From Schizochytrium sp. TIO01 (lineage: Eukaryota > Sar > Bigyra > Thraustochytrida > Thraustochytriidae), in NCBI GenBank assembly GCA_004764695.1, contig SMSO01000014.1:509148-573147 (forward strand): a stretch of 64,000 nucleotides of DNA, read 5' to 3'. The translations under genes were made by a program, and so were the position numbers. Positions 9,627 to 20,437 of the stretch are shown piece after piece. The notes under the pieces are model-generated. The model saw only the letters and a program-made list of their open reading frames with translations, searched no databases and was not told the origin of the DNA. Every line of letters begins with the position of its first letter. Position 1 is the first letter of the stretch.

Positions 9627-12600
9627 TGTGTTTACAAGCCCAAAACGTCAACCTCGTTATTAATAAGAGTTGCAATATCCAATCCTGCCTAGTTCTAGAA
9701 AAGAATATATCCGTTGTTACAGAGTGTCGTATTTTTGACATTCATGTAGATGACGTTAAGAATGTGGGTGTTAACAGCAAGACGGATATACCTAGATGTG
9801 TGGGTAAAAATGTATATCTAATGAGTATAAGATAGGTTGATACTTAATTCCATGGAGTAAAAACAATATTTGGGCTTTATATATAAGTCTGTTACTTACG
9901 ATATTCTAGTAAGTACTGTAAATATAATTTTCTAAATCTCTAGTCATCAATTGCAAATTGTCGTCGTACATAAGTTCTATACAGATACCTCGTCAGTACA
10001 CACGTACATTTTCCTCTACACGTATGTACAATCATTGACCTTGTTCTTCTTTTGAATTAACGTTTACTTGAACAGGTTGGGAGAGGTAGAATACCGGCGT
10101 CGTGTGACGTCTTGAGATTGCTACTCGGTCAATTCCGTCCAACAGATAGGACGACATGAGTGTCGCTTTGTATAATTCAAAATAACTACGTTTCTCGTTG
10201 TTCTGACGTCATGACTCACCCAATCCATCTCAGTTTTTAGATATACATATGCGATATTCAAGTAGAACGAGACTAAACAAAAGAAAACGAAGTTAAGTTT
10301 ATATAACTCCATCCGTCCAAATACCCACCCATTCATTCCTTCATTCCACTGATTTCAACTAATACACCCGAACTCTATTCATACCAATCTCCAATATCGC
10401 TTCGTCAGATGTATATACGAAGTAGCATCGATATGATCTTTATAATTTACGTTAATGTCTTTATTATTTTGATTAAGCGAATCATTAAATTCTGGACCAC
10501 TACCAGCATCAACCTACTAAAGCCTATATCAACCTACTGAAACCTATATCAATGTACATTTTTCAATGCACAGCTTTTCAGATTCGGTCAGACTTTGTAG
10601 CCTACGAACTCATCTATTCTACTCCAGTGCAATGACCAGGAATAGCGAGGAACAACGATTGATTGGCAATAACAGAAAAAATTAAATTAAAAAAGCAAAA
10701 AAAAAAAAGCAAATAAGCAACCAAACCAACGACCCACCACAGAAAGCAACTAAAAAAGCAACCAAAAAGCAACCAAAAAACCAATCAGAGTTAGGCAAAC
10801 CAGCCAATTCGGGATCGGTCAAACAGCCTGACAGAAGCCTCACCGCGTGGCTGGTTGTTATAACTAGAGGTGGTTGGTTAGTCAGACTGGGTCGGTCTGC
10901 CATTGTGCATTAAAAGGCATGTGACTTTGTGCTCATTTTTACTGTCACATTGCGGCACCCCCTTTAAACCCTGCTATTGTTGCTTCTCTACATTTATCAC
11001 CAATACCCTCTTCTTCTTCTATGTCATGTAGGTGTAGGTTTTCAAAGAACAATAAGAAGAAGGCAATAGCTCCATCAGTTGCATCGCACTGCAAAAGTCG
11101 AATGGCACTCTACGTACTTCCTTTCAATCTTTTTTGTTCGCCAGAATGCAAGCCCAAATCGAATGTGTCATCCTCTGGGTATTTCAAAGTATAAATCTAC
11201 CGTCTCAATTCATAATTAATACATAGGTATACCTACTCATATACCGTCGCTTCAATTCACTTCATTTCGCTATCACAAAAAAATCGATTTAAGTCGTCAC
11301 TCCTCCAGTGTTTCACCTTGTCCACTATAATCACAGCTTGTCAGCAATGGAGCCTTGTTATATAAATGTTTACAATATAATATTATGAATGTTGACAATA
11401 GCTTATTCTATATAGTCTTATGGTTTTGGCTAATAACAAGGTGTATATCTTCTTAGTCAAAACCTCTAGGAGTTGTCATAGGACACGTTATAGCTATCAG
11501 TATTGTTTTCTTAGTGGAAACCTCCAGGGGAGACTAAGACTGAGAACAGCTCCGAGTAGCTCTGTTTGCTTCTTCTTCGACTAGGCAGCAGAGGGAGGAG
11601 CCTTTTAAAATGAACGTTCTGTCGATGTTTAGAACCTTCATTCAACTTTGAGGCGCCACACTAAAGCTATCATATAAAAGTTATAGCATTATTGGCATCA
11701 TTGTTGGCAAATAAGTACATTCATTCTTACATAACATGTTTTAAAATGAAGTTATAAATGTTTGTTAAAGAAAGAAGAGAAAACGGAAAAGAATGGAAAG
11801 TTACATCTCTCTATGTATTTTAGTGATCAATTATTTTTTATCTAAATAGTTCTCCAACAATGAGTTTGTTCAGATTAGTGTATTCGGCCTTATGAGCGAT
11901 CTTTGAGGCGATGAAATTGCTCTTGATAGTTTCTACTTGATATACAGGTACTCTTTAGCTTACAATAGGTGCTGTTTCGTTAGTAAATATGACCGATTCA
12001 CTTTTAGCACTAAAAGTTTTCATCAATATGAAGCTCTTCCAATTTGCCAAGTTTATTTGCTGTAACTCCCCAAAATAGACTTTGACTTGTTCGAGTTCTC
12101 ATACGTCCAAACAAACTTCGCTGGGCGACGCATAGCGGAGGCGTAGTGAACGAACCTCCGAACCTCCGTCGCAAGCAACCTTCAAACAAACTTCTCGATT
12201 TTCCTGAGCCCCTTCTCTTAAACCGCACTTTCTTCTTCAGAGAGTTAGTTCTACTTCTCTCGAATGTTCTCTTACCAGGCCGGCTTTCGCCGAGGGAAAA
12301 AACCGACGAGGCATCAGATAGGTCCAGCAAACCCAGAACGAAGCCTCGTCGTCCAAACCTTCAAGTACAAGGACGATGATTCTCTCAAACAAGCTGCACT
12401 TCATATACAGATCAACAGACAGGTAGTCTCCACCCTCGCATCAACGCACTCTACAAAAGGAAGGGATGGGGGTGGGTTGTTTACTTATTAAAGATGGATG
12501 GATGGATAGATGGATGGAGAGGAGGCCTTTTCAGCCGAATCGGAGTGCTCTTGCTGCTAGGTTACAGAGGTGCGGCTTCAGCGGACCACAGGCGCGCAAT

Positions 12601-12700
12601 GCATGCGGCGAACGGCTGAGTCTGCAAAACTCATACCTCCTGAGCCTAGGTAGCGGCTTTCCAAGGTCAAAGGGCGACGGTCTGGGTTGAAACGTGGCTT

Positions 12701-13837
12701 CTATCGTTGCCACTGGCGCTGCTGCGAGCGTGATTGAGCGCCTGGTGGAAAGCGGCTATAGCTCCTTTTTATAGGCGCATCATCAATGCTGCTGAGACCC
12801 CTGCTTGGCTTGGAGAAAACCAGGATTTCCTGAGCTTGCTTCGTATCAACAGACCCGTCCTTGTAGATAACGTTCACCACCAGCTGGACTTTTGTTGTTC
12901 CTGCATCGCCCTGGAGCAACGCATAGTTCTTTCGTTGCAGCGTGAGGTCGATGAAAACTTCTCGGGTACTCGAATCTTCAGGCGATTGTACCTCGTGGAA
13001 CTGACTCTTCTTCTCGCTGAAGACGCGGTGTTGCTCTTCCTGCATAGGGATCTGAGGGGCAGAGCCAGAGCCAGCAATCCAAACGATGATGTCATGGAGT
13101 ATACCATCCTTGACTATGCGATGGTTGTGGGGGCTGTTAGGTTTCTGCACACCTGTGCTGAGGCGGGCTGAACCACTGGCATAGATCTCGATTTTATCGA
13201 GTCCACCTCCACGCGAGGGTTCAACTTCAACGCGCATCAAGGCCCTGCGCAGTTCGCAGCGCAGGGTGTAGTAAAAGGGTGCTTCATATGGTTGGATGCG
13301 GGCCTGACTCGTCCCATTCTCGGGGGAAGTACGCATGGCATCGTGATGTACAGACACATTCTCCAATTGGGAGCTGCCAGAGAGGAGCTCTCCATCCTCT
13401 TCACGGGGGTATTCTGTTGCAAGCTCATCGGCGGCGTCTCCCAGTTCGGGGTCGAAAGAGACTTCTGAAAGTACAAGCTCAAGATCTGGGAATAGAACCA
13501 CATTAGAATTGCTTTGGTGGACTTCCTTGTTCAAGTCTGACAGCGATTCCATGCTGTTCGAGCGTGTGCGGGCCGACTTCCAAGCTGAAGGGTGTTCATC
13601 GTTAGGGGAGCTGCAGGTACGTTTGGCAGCTCTAGTAGATGTCGGAGCAGCATTGGGGGGAAAAGGGACTTCTTGAAAAGGAGGCTGGTCAGGTAACAGG
13701 TTATTATCATCCATGTCGTCAAAGCACTGCAGGTCAAGCTTCTCATCCATGTCGTCAAAGCACTGCAGGTCAAGCTTCTCGTTATCGTAGTCGCTATCAG
13801 GAGGGTTGCTGTCGATGTCTTGTTCATTCGTCGGCAT
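12701..13837 (-). CDS. Unknown family protein, intact copy A (378 aa)
   Basis: ATG at 13837-13835, stop TAG at 12703-12701, single exon. I do not recognise the family. The N-terminal half is acidic and Ser-rich, with a tandem 13-residue duplication (EKLDLQCFDDMD) encoded by a 39-bp direct repeat at about 13710-13790. A basic stretch (RAAKRTCSS..., then ARTRSNSME) looks like a nuclear localisation and basophilic kinase site. From about residue 183 a conserved region begins with PFYYTLRCELRRA and RGGGLDKIEIYASG, followed by a beta-rich tail (VFIDLTLQRKNY, VNVIYKDGS, EILVFSKPSRGL). The same region occurs in the 629-aa protein at 24750-26639 and in the pseudogene at 20438-22099. Nuclear or regulatory function is only a guess. 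Relative to copy B it has lost an upstream ATG and starts further in. Confidence 0.8.
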   Translation of the reverse strand: MPTNEQDIDSNPPDSDYDNEKLDLQCFDDMDEKLDLQCFDDMDDNNLLPDQPPFQEVPFPPNAAPTSTRAAKRTCSSPNDEHPSAWKSARTRSNSMESLSDLNKEVHQSNSNVVLFPDLELVLSEVSFDPELGDAADELATEYPREEDGELLSGSSQLENVSVHHDAMRTSPENGTSQARIQPYEAPFYYTLRCELRRALMRVEVEPSRGGGLDKIEIYASGSARLSTGVQKPNSPHNHRIVKDGILHDIIVWIAGSGSAPQIPMQEEQHRVFSEKKSQFHEVQSPEDSSTREVFIDLTLQRKNYALLQGDAGTTKVQLVVNVIYKDGSVDTKQAQEILVFSKPSRGLSSIDDAPIKRSYSRFPPGAQSRSQQRQWQR

Positions 13838-14214
13838 AGTCGCAGCAGTTTTGGGCTTGGATATCTTCGCGCCTTACTATAGAAGCTACTAGTACGGCGG
13901 CGGTTTGCCGTTGTATTAGTACAAACTGGGCTGCAGTGCTTTGGTTGCTTGAGTTTGGAGTTTGAGGTTTGGCATCTGCTGCACTCGGCCATAGTTGCAA
14001 GGATTCTGCTGTGGCAAAGCTTTACTCAGTGTGCAGTGTTGCAGAGAGCAGAGAGGAGAGCGACCGCGACTTGGCGTACAGAGCATTAGGGGTTTGTGGC
14101 CTCAAAGTTCCTGCTGCCCTCTCTTTTGAAGGTGAAAAGTGATTCACGATTAATGTTTACATAGCTTCTGTTAGTCTATCTACTGCTTTAAGTGCTCATA
14201 AGCTGACAGAAAGA

Positions 14215-15755
14215 AACTTCGCGGAAGCGTTGAGCGCTTGAGAGCGCGTCTGAAGGTAGCGATGTAGACGACTACGCAAGCGCAGAGAGGCGTCTGTTCC
14301 TGGAGCTTAGGCATCTGTTCCTGGAGCTTTCCTTCGCCGGACGCTAGAAGGATGCTCTGTTGGTCTGTTTGTCCGAGCTTACTTACTGTTTAACCACTCT
14401 CAAAAATTTCTTCTTTTCTTCGGCTAGAAAGATAAGAGGCGGATCCGTCTGTGGCTTGGAGAGTTAATGCGCGAAAGCGGCCGCGACGTGGGTCTGAAGT
14501 GGAAGTGGCTGCATTCCGCAAAGCTGCGGGGCATCGTGCCAAGTCGACACTTGCGCGGGGCGATCTGAATCGATCTGAGTCGGTCTGGGCGGCCTGTTTG
14601 TTTGTCTCTGCAAGCGAAAAAAGAGGTCGGCAGCTAGTGGCTAATTTCTTTTATTTATTTCTTTAATATTCGATTGGTAGAAGTAGCACACTTTGGCCGA
14701 GGCTGTAGCAGAAGTGAGTGGGTGGAGAAATAAGCACGGCCTCGTGCCCTCTCGGAGAAACTTTGAATGCTTCAAATTTGGAAAAGAAGGGTTACAACAG
14801 AAAATTGAATGACTAAAAAAAAAGAAAAAGAGAAGAATCTCTTGGTAATCTATTTAAAAATTAAAAGGGCTTTAAAAGATTAAAAATAGAAAGAAGAAGG
14901 AAAGAAAGAAAGGAAGATAAACATGTGTTGTAACGTAAACATCTCTGTGCAGAATATAAATAAGGTGATTATGGAGAAAAGCGCGGAAGAGTTGAGCACT
15001 TTAGAGCGTGTGAAGGTAGCGATGTAGACGACTACGCAAGCGCAAAGAGGCGCCCGCGCCGGTTGGTGTCTGTTCCTGGAGCTTTCCTTCAGCGCCGCCG
15101 GACGCTAGAAGGATGCTCTGTTGGTCTGTTTGTCCGAGCTCACTTACTGTTTAGCTAAGGACCTGCTGTCAGGTTTCTTCTTTTCTTCTGGAAATCCTAA
15201 TTCTTTTCTTCTAGAAAGATAAGAGGTGGATCCGTCTGTGGCTTTGAGAGTTCATTCGCTTGGAGAGCCGATGTGGATCTTAAGTGGCTGCGTCACGCGA
15301 ATCGCGCCAAGTCGACACTTGGCGAGGCGACCTGAGTCGATCAGAGTCAGTCTGGGAGGCCTGTTTGTTGGTTGGTCTGTGCTGCGGCAGCTATTTTTTT
15401 TTTTTTTTTAAATGTTTTCTCCTTTTTTGAAGTGTTTGATTGCTTGACACTCTTGGCCATTAAAATAAAAGCCGCCTTAGTCCTATTTTTCTCTATTGCC
15501 ATTTCTGTATCTCGCTTCTTCTTTTTCTTTTGCATTTATAAATCACCAAGAAATTCTTCTCTTCATTTAAAATTCGATTGATTAATTTGTGTTTTTACCC
15601 TTCTTCTCCAAAGTTTCCCCGAGAGGATCGTGTCACGAGACCCTGCTTCTTTCTCTGGCCAAGAGCGTTATTTGTTAAGAAGGAGAAAAGAAAGGAAGAT
15701 AAACATGTGTTCTAGCGGACTCTGTGCAAAATATAAAAATAAGTCGGTTTGACTC
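14215..15755. repeat. Internal tandem duplication, about 0.76-0.78 kb unit
   Basis: A block at about 14215-14970 recurs at about 14975-15755. Shared landmarks include the run around GTAGCGATGTAGACGACTAC (14260 and 15018), GGACGCTAGAAGGATGCTCT (14338 and 15101), GATAAGAGG.GGATCCGTCTG (14430 and 15220) and AAGGAAGATAAACATGTGTT (14912 and 15690). A single, more diverged equivalent lies in copy B (about 22500-23260). The GC-rich part sits upstream of the minus-strand 378-aa gene and may hold its promoter. No coding frame is conserved between copies. Confidence 0.8.
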
Positions 15756-15994
15756 CTAAATGAAAAGGCTTCTGATCACTTCGACCTCTAAAAAGCTCGC
15801 TCATCTCTCAAATACTATTGATTTTTGTTTGTTTGTTGAAATTATTAAAAGTTTTAAAGAAGATTCTTCTGTAAGAGTTGAAAGACAGAGGAGTCTGTTC
15901 ATTCACACAACCATTGAGAAAGAAGCTTTTCTGCTGGCGAGGATGAACACAGTATCTATGTGCCTTGAGCAGCTTAGTCAATGTTGGCTCAGAG

Positions 15995-16669
15995 CTATCT
16001 GATAACGCTGACAGCCGAGTCGCTGTCAATTTCTCCAGGGCAGTCGAGTAGGCCGCTTCCAGAGATGCTTCGACGAATGAGGTCACCAAGGTCGTCGTAG
16101 GAGTCGGATGCGTTGACGAGCAGGCGCCCGTCTTGCTCCGTGGCGGGGTAATAGCCAGTATGCAGACCTTCGTGCGTGGTACACACCTCCACAATGGGGT
16201 GCGAGACCACACTGTCACAGCATGTTCGCGCTCGCTTTGGAGCACTCTCGTAGCGATGGTCTTCACGAACAGAAGAAGGAGAAGAAGAAGAAGAAGAAGT
16301 GGAGGCTTCAACAGAAGCACGGCGATGCTCGTCTCCGTGGAGGTGGTGGCGAGAAGCGTGGGCACCCAGAAAAGCTGAGGTTGAGGAGGAGGAAGGTTCA
16401 TCGGAATCGAAGAAGACTGAGTCGAAAGAAAGGGTCCTCTGACGTTTTATCGATTCCAATTTTTCAAGGTTGGAAGGCGAAAGACAAGACAACTCGGCCG
16501 GGTAGCTGGTGGCAGCGCTGTCGGCGTCGATGATGCCGGAGTAGGCGTCGCCAATGCTGGAGGAAGAGGAGGAGTCTGGAGAAAGGGGGACAGGAATGGC
16601 CTCGAAATGTGCAGACAGAGCTCCCTCAAAAACAGATTGAATCATCTCGTTGACCGCGGCATCGTCCAT
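15995..16669 (-). CDS. Ser-rich unknown protein (224 aa)
   Basis: First in-frame ATG is at 16669-16667 and the stop at 15995; single exon. The protein is Ser-rich with several Ser runs, and carries two basic patches: KRQRTLSFDSVF, which looks like a basophilic kinase site, and APKRARTCCDS, NLS-like. The C-terminus is acidic (LGDLIRRSISGSGLLDCPG). I do not recognise a family. Its neighbour in the same orientation is the 378-aa gene, and both were carried together in the segmental duplication. In copy B most of this coding region is deleted and the start codon is lost, so the gene is dispensable there. The reverse strand also has long open stretches, but the loss pattern and codon choice favour this strand. 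Confidence 0.55.
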   Translation of the reverse strand: MDDAAVNEMIQSVFEGALSAHFEAIPVPLSPDSSSSSSIGDAYSGIIDADSAATSYPAELSCLSPSNLEKLESIKRQRTLSFDSVFFDSDEPSSSSTSAFLGAHASRHHLHGDEHRRASVEASTSSSSSSPSSVREDHRYESAPKRARTCCDSVVSHPIVEVCTTHEGLHTGYYPATEQDGRLLVNASDSYDDLGDLIRRSISGSGLLDCPGEIDSDSAVSVIR

Positions 16670-16705
16670 TGGCACACACAGTCGAGGCTGCTTATTGTTG
16701 CTGCT

Positions 16706-17331
16706 GCTGATGGTGTACTATAATTGGTTTATCGCAAGAGACGATTGGAATTGTTGTTGATGTTGCTTGTCATACGACATTAGTTATGGACTGAGCTTGC
16801 TCGCTTTTGTGAACTGAGTTTCTACATTTGTTCTCCTTACCTTGACAAGAAAGAACCTTAGTTTGGGTTTTGCTTGCTTGCTTGCTCGGCACTCGGATTT
16901 AGTATTTGGTCAGAGCAATAAGTATACCGCTGATTTCCGATGCACGTGGGATCTTAAAGGCGAGCAAACATTGGCGAACATGGCTTTCTATATCTTTTGG
17001 ATACTCTAGCTAGAGATCATTATAATATCTATATTAGTTTTGGTTTTTAATTTAAACTAAATGAAAGGGTTTTATTTTCATTCAACATGCAAAGTGAAAA
17101 CAACAAACTACAAGCAGTCCTATGCATCGGAGAAACCATGACAGCGTTTTGCCGACTTAACTTTTTGTTTTATAAACAAAACAAAAGAAAACAAAAAGAA
17201 AGGAAAAGAGATTTCATTTTACAGTTATTATACATCTAATTATTTATTTGTGATTCAGTGGCAGAGCTTTGGCAGAGGTTCCGGTTTCCGCAACCCAACC
17301 TATCTTCAAATCTGCGGAATGTTCCTCACTC
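16706..17331. other. Intergenic, no gene seen
   Basis: AT-rich DNA upstream of the Ser-rich gene, with a short CTTG-repeat (GCTTGCTTGCTTGCT near 16875) that could lie in its 5' UTR or promoter. Nothing coding recognised. Confidence 0.5.
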
Positions 17332-17930
<599 letters not shown>

Positions 17931-18217
17931 GGCTTTGCTATTAAGGGGCCATCCATCCAAATGCCACGAAGGAGAATACTAAATTGACAAGGGCATTCTT
18001 GGAGTCAATGACGCCAAAAGAAAATGGGTAACTCTACTCGCTAGGGGGTTATATTCTATGGAAATTCTAGGGCGCAGCCCCAGAATTGTGAAGCGTGCAA
18101 AAAGAATAGGCCCTCTAAATTGCTCCCGAAATGCGAGGTTAGATACAGTGTTTTTTGTTTTGTTAAATTGGTATTTTCTATTTTGTTAAAAAAAATATAA
18201 TAAGGAATCAAAGAATA

Positions 18218-18797
18218 TTATATTGAATTGTAATCCTCTTCTTCACCATCTTCGCTCTGGTTGGTCTCTTTATTAATAAAACTCAGGCTGGTGCTTCGAA
18301 TAGAATAGTTTGGTTTATCCTCACGCTGTTCATCTTCATCACCAATGAAACAAGTGTCATCTATTCAATCCTGGGAGCTTGTATTCACTTGCCTTTGAAC
18401 TTTTGGAGCTTCCTCTTCCTTTATGGGTGGTGGGGTTGATCTGCTTGTTCTGTGTAGGCATCTTTTCCATAAAGTGAGCTCGCAGAGCATTGTGCACGAT
18501 GTCACCTATGCGAGTGAAATCTTTATCTAAGCCCTTCTTATTAGGGAGCCAACGGGAAATTCAAGCAATATGTTTATCGAATAAGTCGATACAGTGTTAT
18601 GGGGGAAAGTAGAGTTTTCTCTCTCTCTTTAAATTTTGCCTCAGAATGGCATTTACCCAGAACAAATTAAACCATAGCTAAGCTAGTCGTTTTCGAGAGA
18701 CACACTTGGAAAAACTTCGATCGACAGTCTTTTCCAGCATGATAAAGATGTTGTATTGCCCATGTCATAACAAGCTCTGTATATAGCTTACTCTTAT
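18218..18797 (-). pseudogene. Decayed coding relic, possibly from a mobile element
   Basis: Reading the minus strand gives several protein-like stretches broken by stops and frameshifts. One, near 18797-18670, contains LYHAGKDCRSKFFQVCLSKT. A second, near 18540-18350, contains RIGDIVHNALRAHFMEK and then TGA. A shifted frame continues into an acidic tail (DTCFIGDEDEQ ... NQSEDGEEEDY) ending at TAA 18220-18218. The pattern is that of an old gene under no constraint. A transposase is possible, but no catalytic triad is visible, so the family is unassigned. Confidence 0.4.
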
Positions 18798-19932
18798 GAG
18801 AATCAGACATCAACCCAGGATCATGATTTTCCTTGACAGGTAAGGTAAGGTAATATGCAGGTGTATATTATATTTGAGCCTTAAGAACCCCAAGGAATTA
18901 CAATAATGGAATGTTATTCTTTGAAGCGCCCATTTCAGGTCAATGTATCTTTGGCAATAAACTGGATATAGGAATACCATTCGCGTCTCGCATAGTCCCT
19001 GACCTAGGGAGTCAAAATCTTTTTGGCCTAGAGGGATATTACAAATTATTGGAGTATGTATGTGTGAGGACTTTTTGCAAAGGAGCTTGTCAGGTGTAGC
19101 TATCTCATCAGCCTGGTGCTTCCGTTTTGGATTTCTATCTGAGAATTTAAAGTATTCGAAGAATAGCTCTCAGCCGTAGCACTGCCTCAGTTACCTACTG
19201 CAATTAGAACGAAAACTCGCTGACAAAAACTTAGCTGATTATAAAAAGTCTCTTTCCTACAGAACGGGCCACAAAGGTCGCCCAGTCAACCTTGAAGTAC
19301 AAGCATTGATATGGGTGCAAAGTCCGCTGCCGGTTGTACGGCATTGATTGGTATGTGAATTACAAAAATATAATACTTCTAAAAGATACGAGCACGGAAA
19401 TGTAGCGTGATTCAAATGATCGTAGTAGACGGCAATTGACAGCGAAAGTTGACAGCGAAAGAGGAAAAGCACAGTTTGCAAGCAGCGCATTCTTCAAGAA
19501 CAAAGTCTAGCTACCTAGAGGGTTTTGCTGTTGAAATCAGAGAGATTGCTAATGGAAGTAAAGAGTTTTACTCTAATCCGTGCAATTTTTATAGGTCCCT
19601 GAAAGTCACCTAAATCGCAGGTGGGGGTGGACAACCCATTTCGAGAGTCGTACCCCTCGAACTTCAAAGTTACCCCATTTGGGGATTCTCTGACGGCTCA
19701 TTGAAATCTTGAAATTGTATTAGAAGATATGTATATGTAGTTCTTCTTCATACTTACTATTGTTTTAGTTATACCCTTCTATCTCGTGGTATCCTAAAGT
19801 TAATGTTCTGTTCTGTTGAATATTTATTCTTATGAAAAGAACGCAAGTAATCTTGTATTGTAGATAAGTTTATTTAGTTCTACTTTACATCTATTAGTAT
19901 TTAGCTATATACATCTAGCTCATATTAGCTCG
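18798..19932. other. Intergenic between relic and copy B
   Basis: AT-rich DNA without an intact reading frame. Parts near 18900-19060 may continue the relic upstream on the minus strand, but stops are frequent. Confidence 0.45.
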
Positions 19933-20437
19933 CAAGTAGACTTGACTTGTTCGAGTTCCCCTACGCAAAAACAAACTTCACCAAGATGGATGAGTGAGGT
20001 GATGCTTAGTAGAGGCGTGGTGAACGAACCTTCTGTCGCACGCAAACTTCAAACCAACTTCTCAAATTCTCCGCACCCCACCTTCGAACTACACTTTCTT
20101 AGGCAGCGAATCAGGTTCTACTTCTCTAGATTGTTCGCTCGCCAGATTGGCTTTCACTATGGGAAAAAAGCGACAAGGCGTCCAAAAGGTCGAGTAAACC
20201 CAGAGCCAAACCCTCAAGTACAAGGACGATGATTCTCTCAAACAAACAAGCTGCACTTCATATACAGATCAACAGGCAGGTAGTCTCCACCCTCGCATCA
20301 ACGCACTCTACAAAAGGAAGGGGTGGGGGTGGGTTGTTTATTTGTTAAAGATGGATGGATGGATGGATAGATAGATGGAGGAAGAGGCTCTTTCGTCCGA
20401 ATCGGAATGCTTGCAAGGTCAAAGGGCGACGGTCTGG

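Larger units (their letters stand above)
8261..12074. other. Long intergenic tract without a recognised gene
   Basis: AT-rich, with stop codons frequent in all frames. It holds the (TTG)n array, a 36-bp-arm inverted repeat (9521-9626) and an A-rich low-complexity stretch built on AAAAAGCAACC-like units (10680-10800). I see no conserved coding segment. Confidence 0.6.
12075..16705. repeat. Segmental duplication, copy A
   Basis: Contains, in order, a 3' flank, the 378-aa gene (minus strand), a duplicated GC-rich block and the Ser-rich gene. The same elements recur in the same order and orientation at 19933-23650 with clear nucleotide similarity (for example near 12080 vs 19940, 12360 vs 20220, 12840 vs 20580, 13560 vs 21760, 14910 vs 23205 and 16660 vs 23590). 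Copy A keeps the genes open and is probably the functional copy. Confidence 0.9.

Noticed and set aside
19590-19690. Short GGGG/CCCC complementary runs that might form a structured RNA
   Set aside because: Pairing is short and there is no known riboswitch core or neighbouring metabolic gene.
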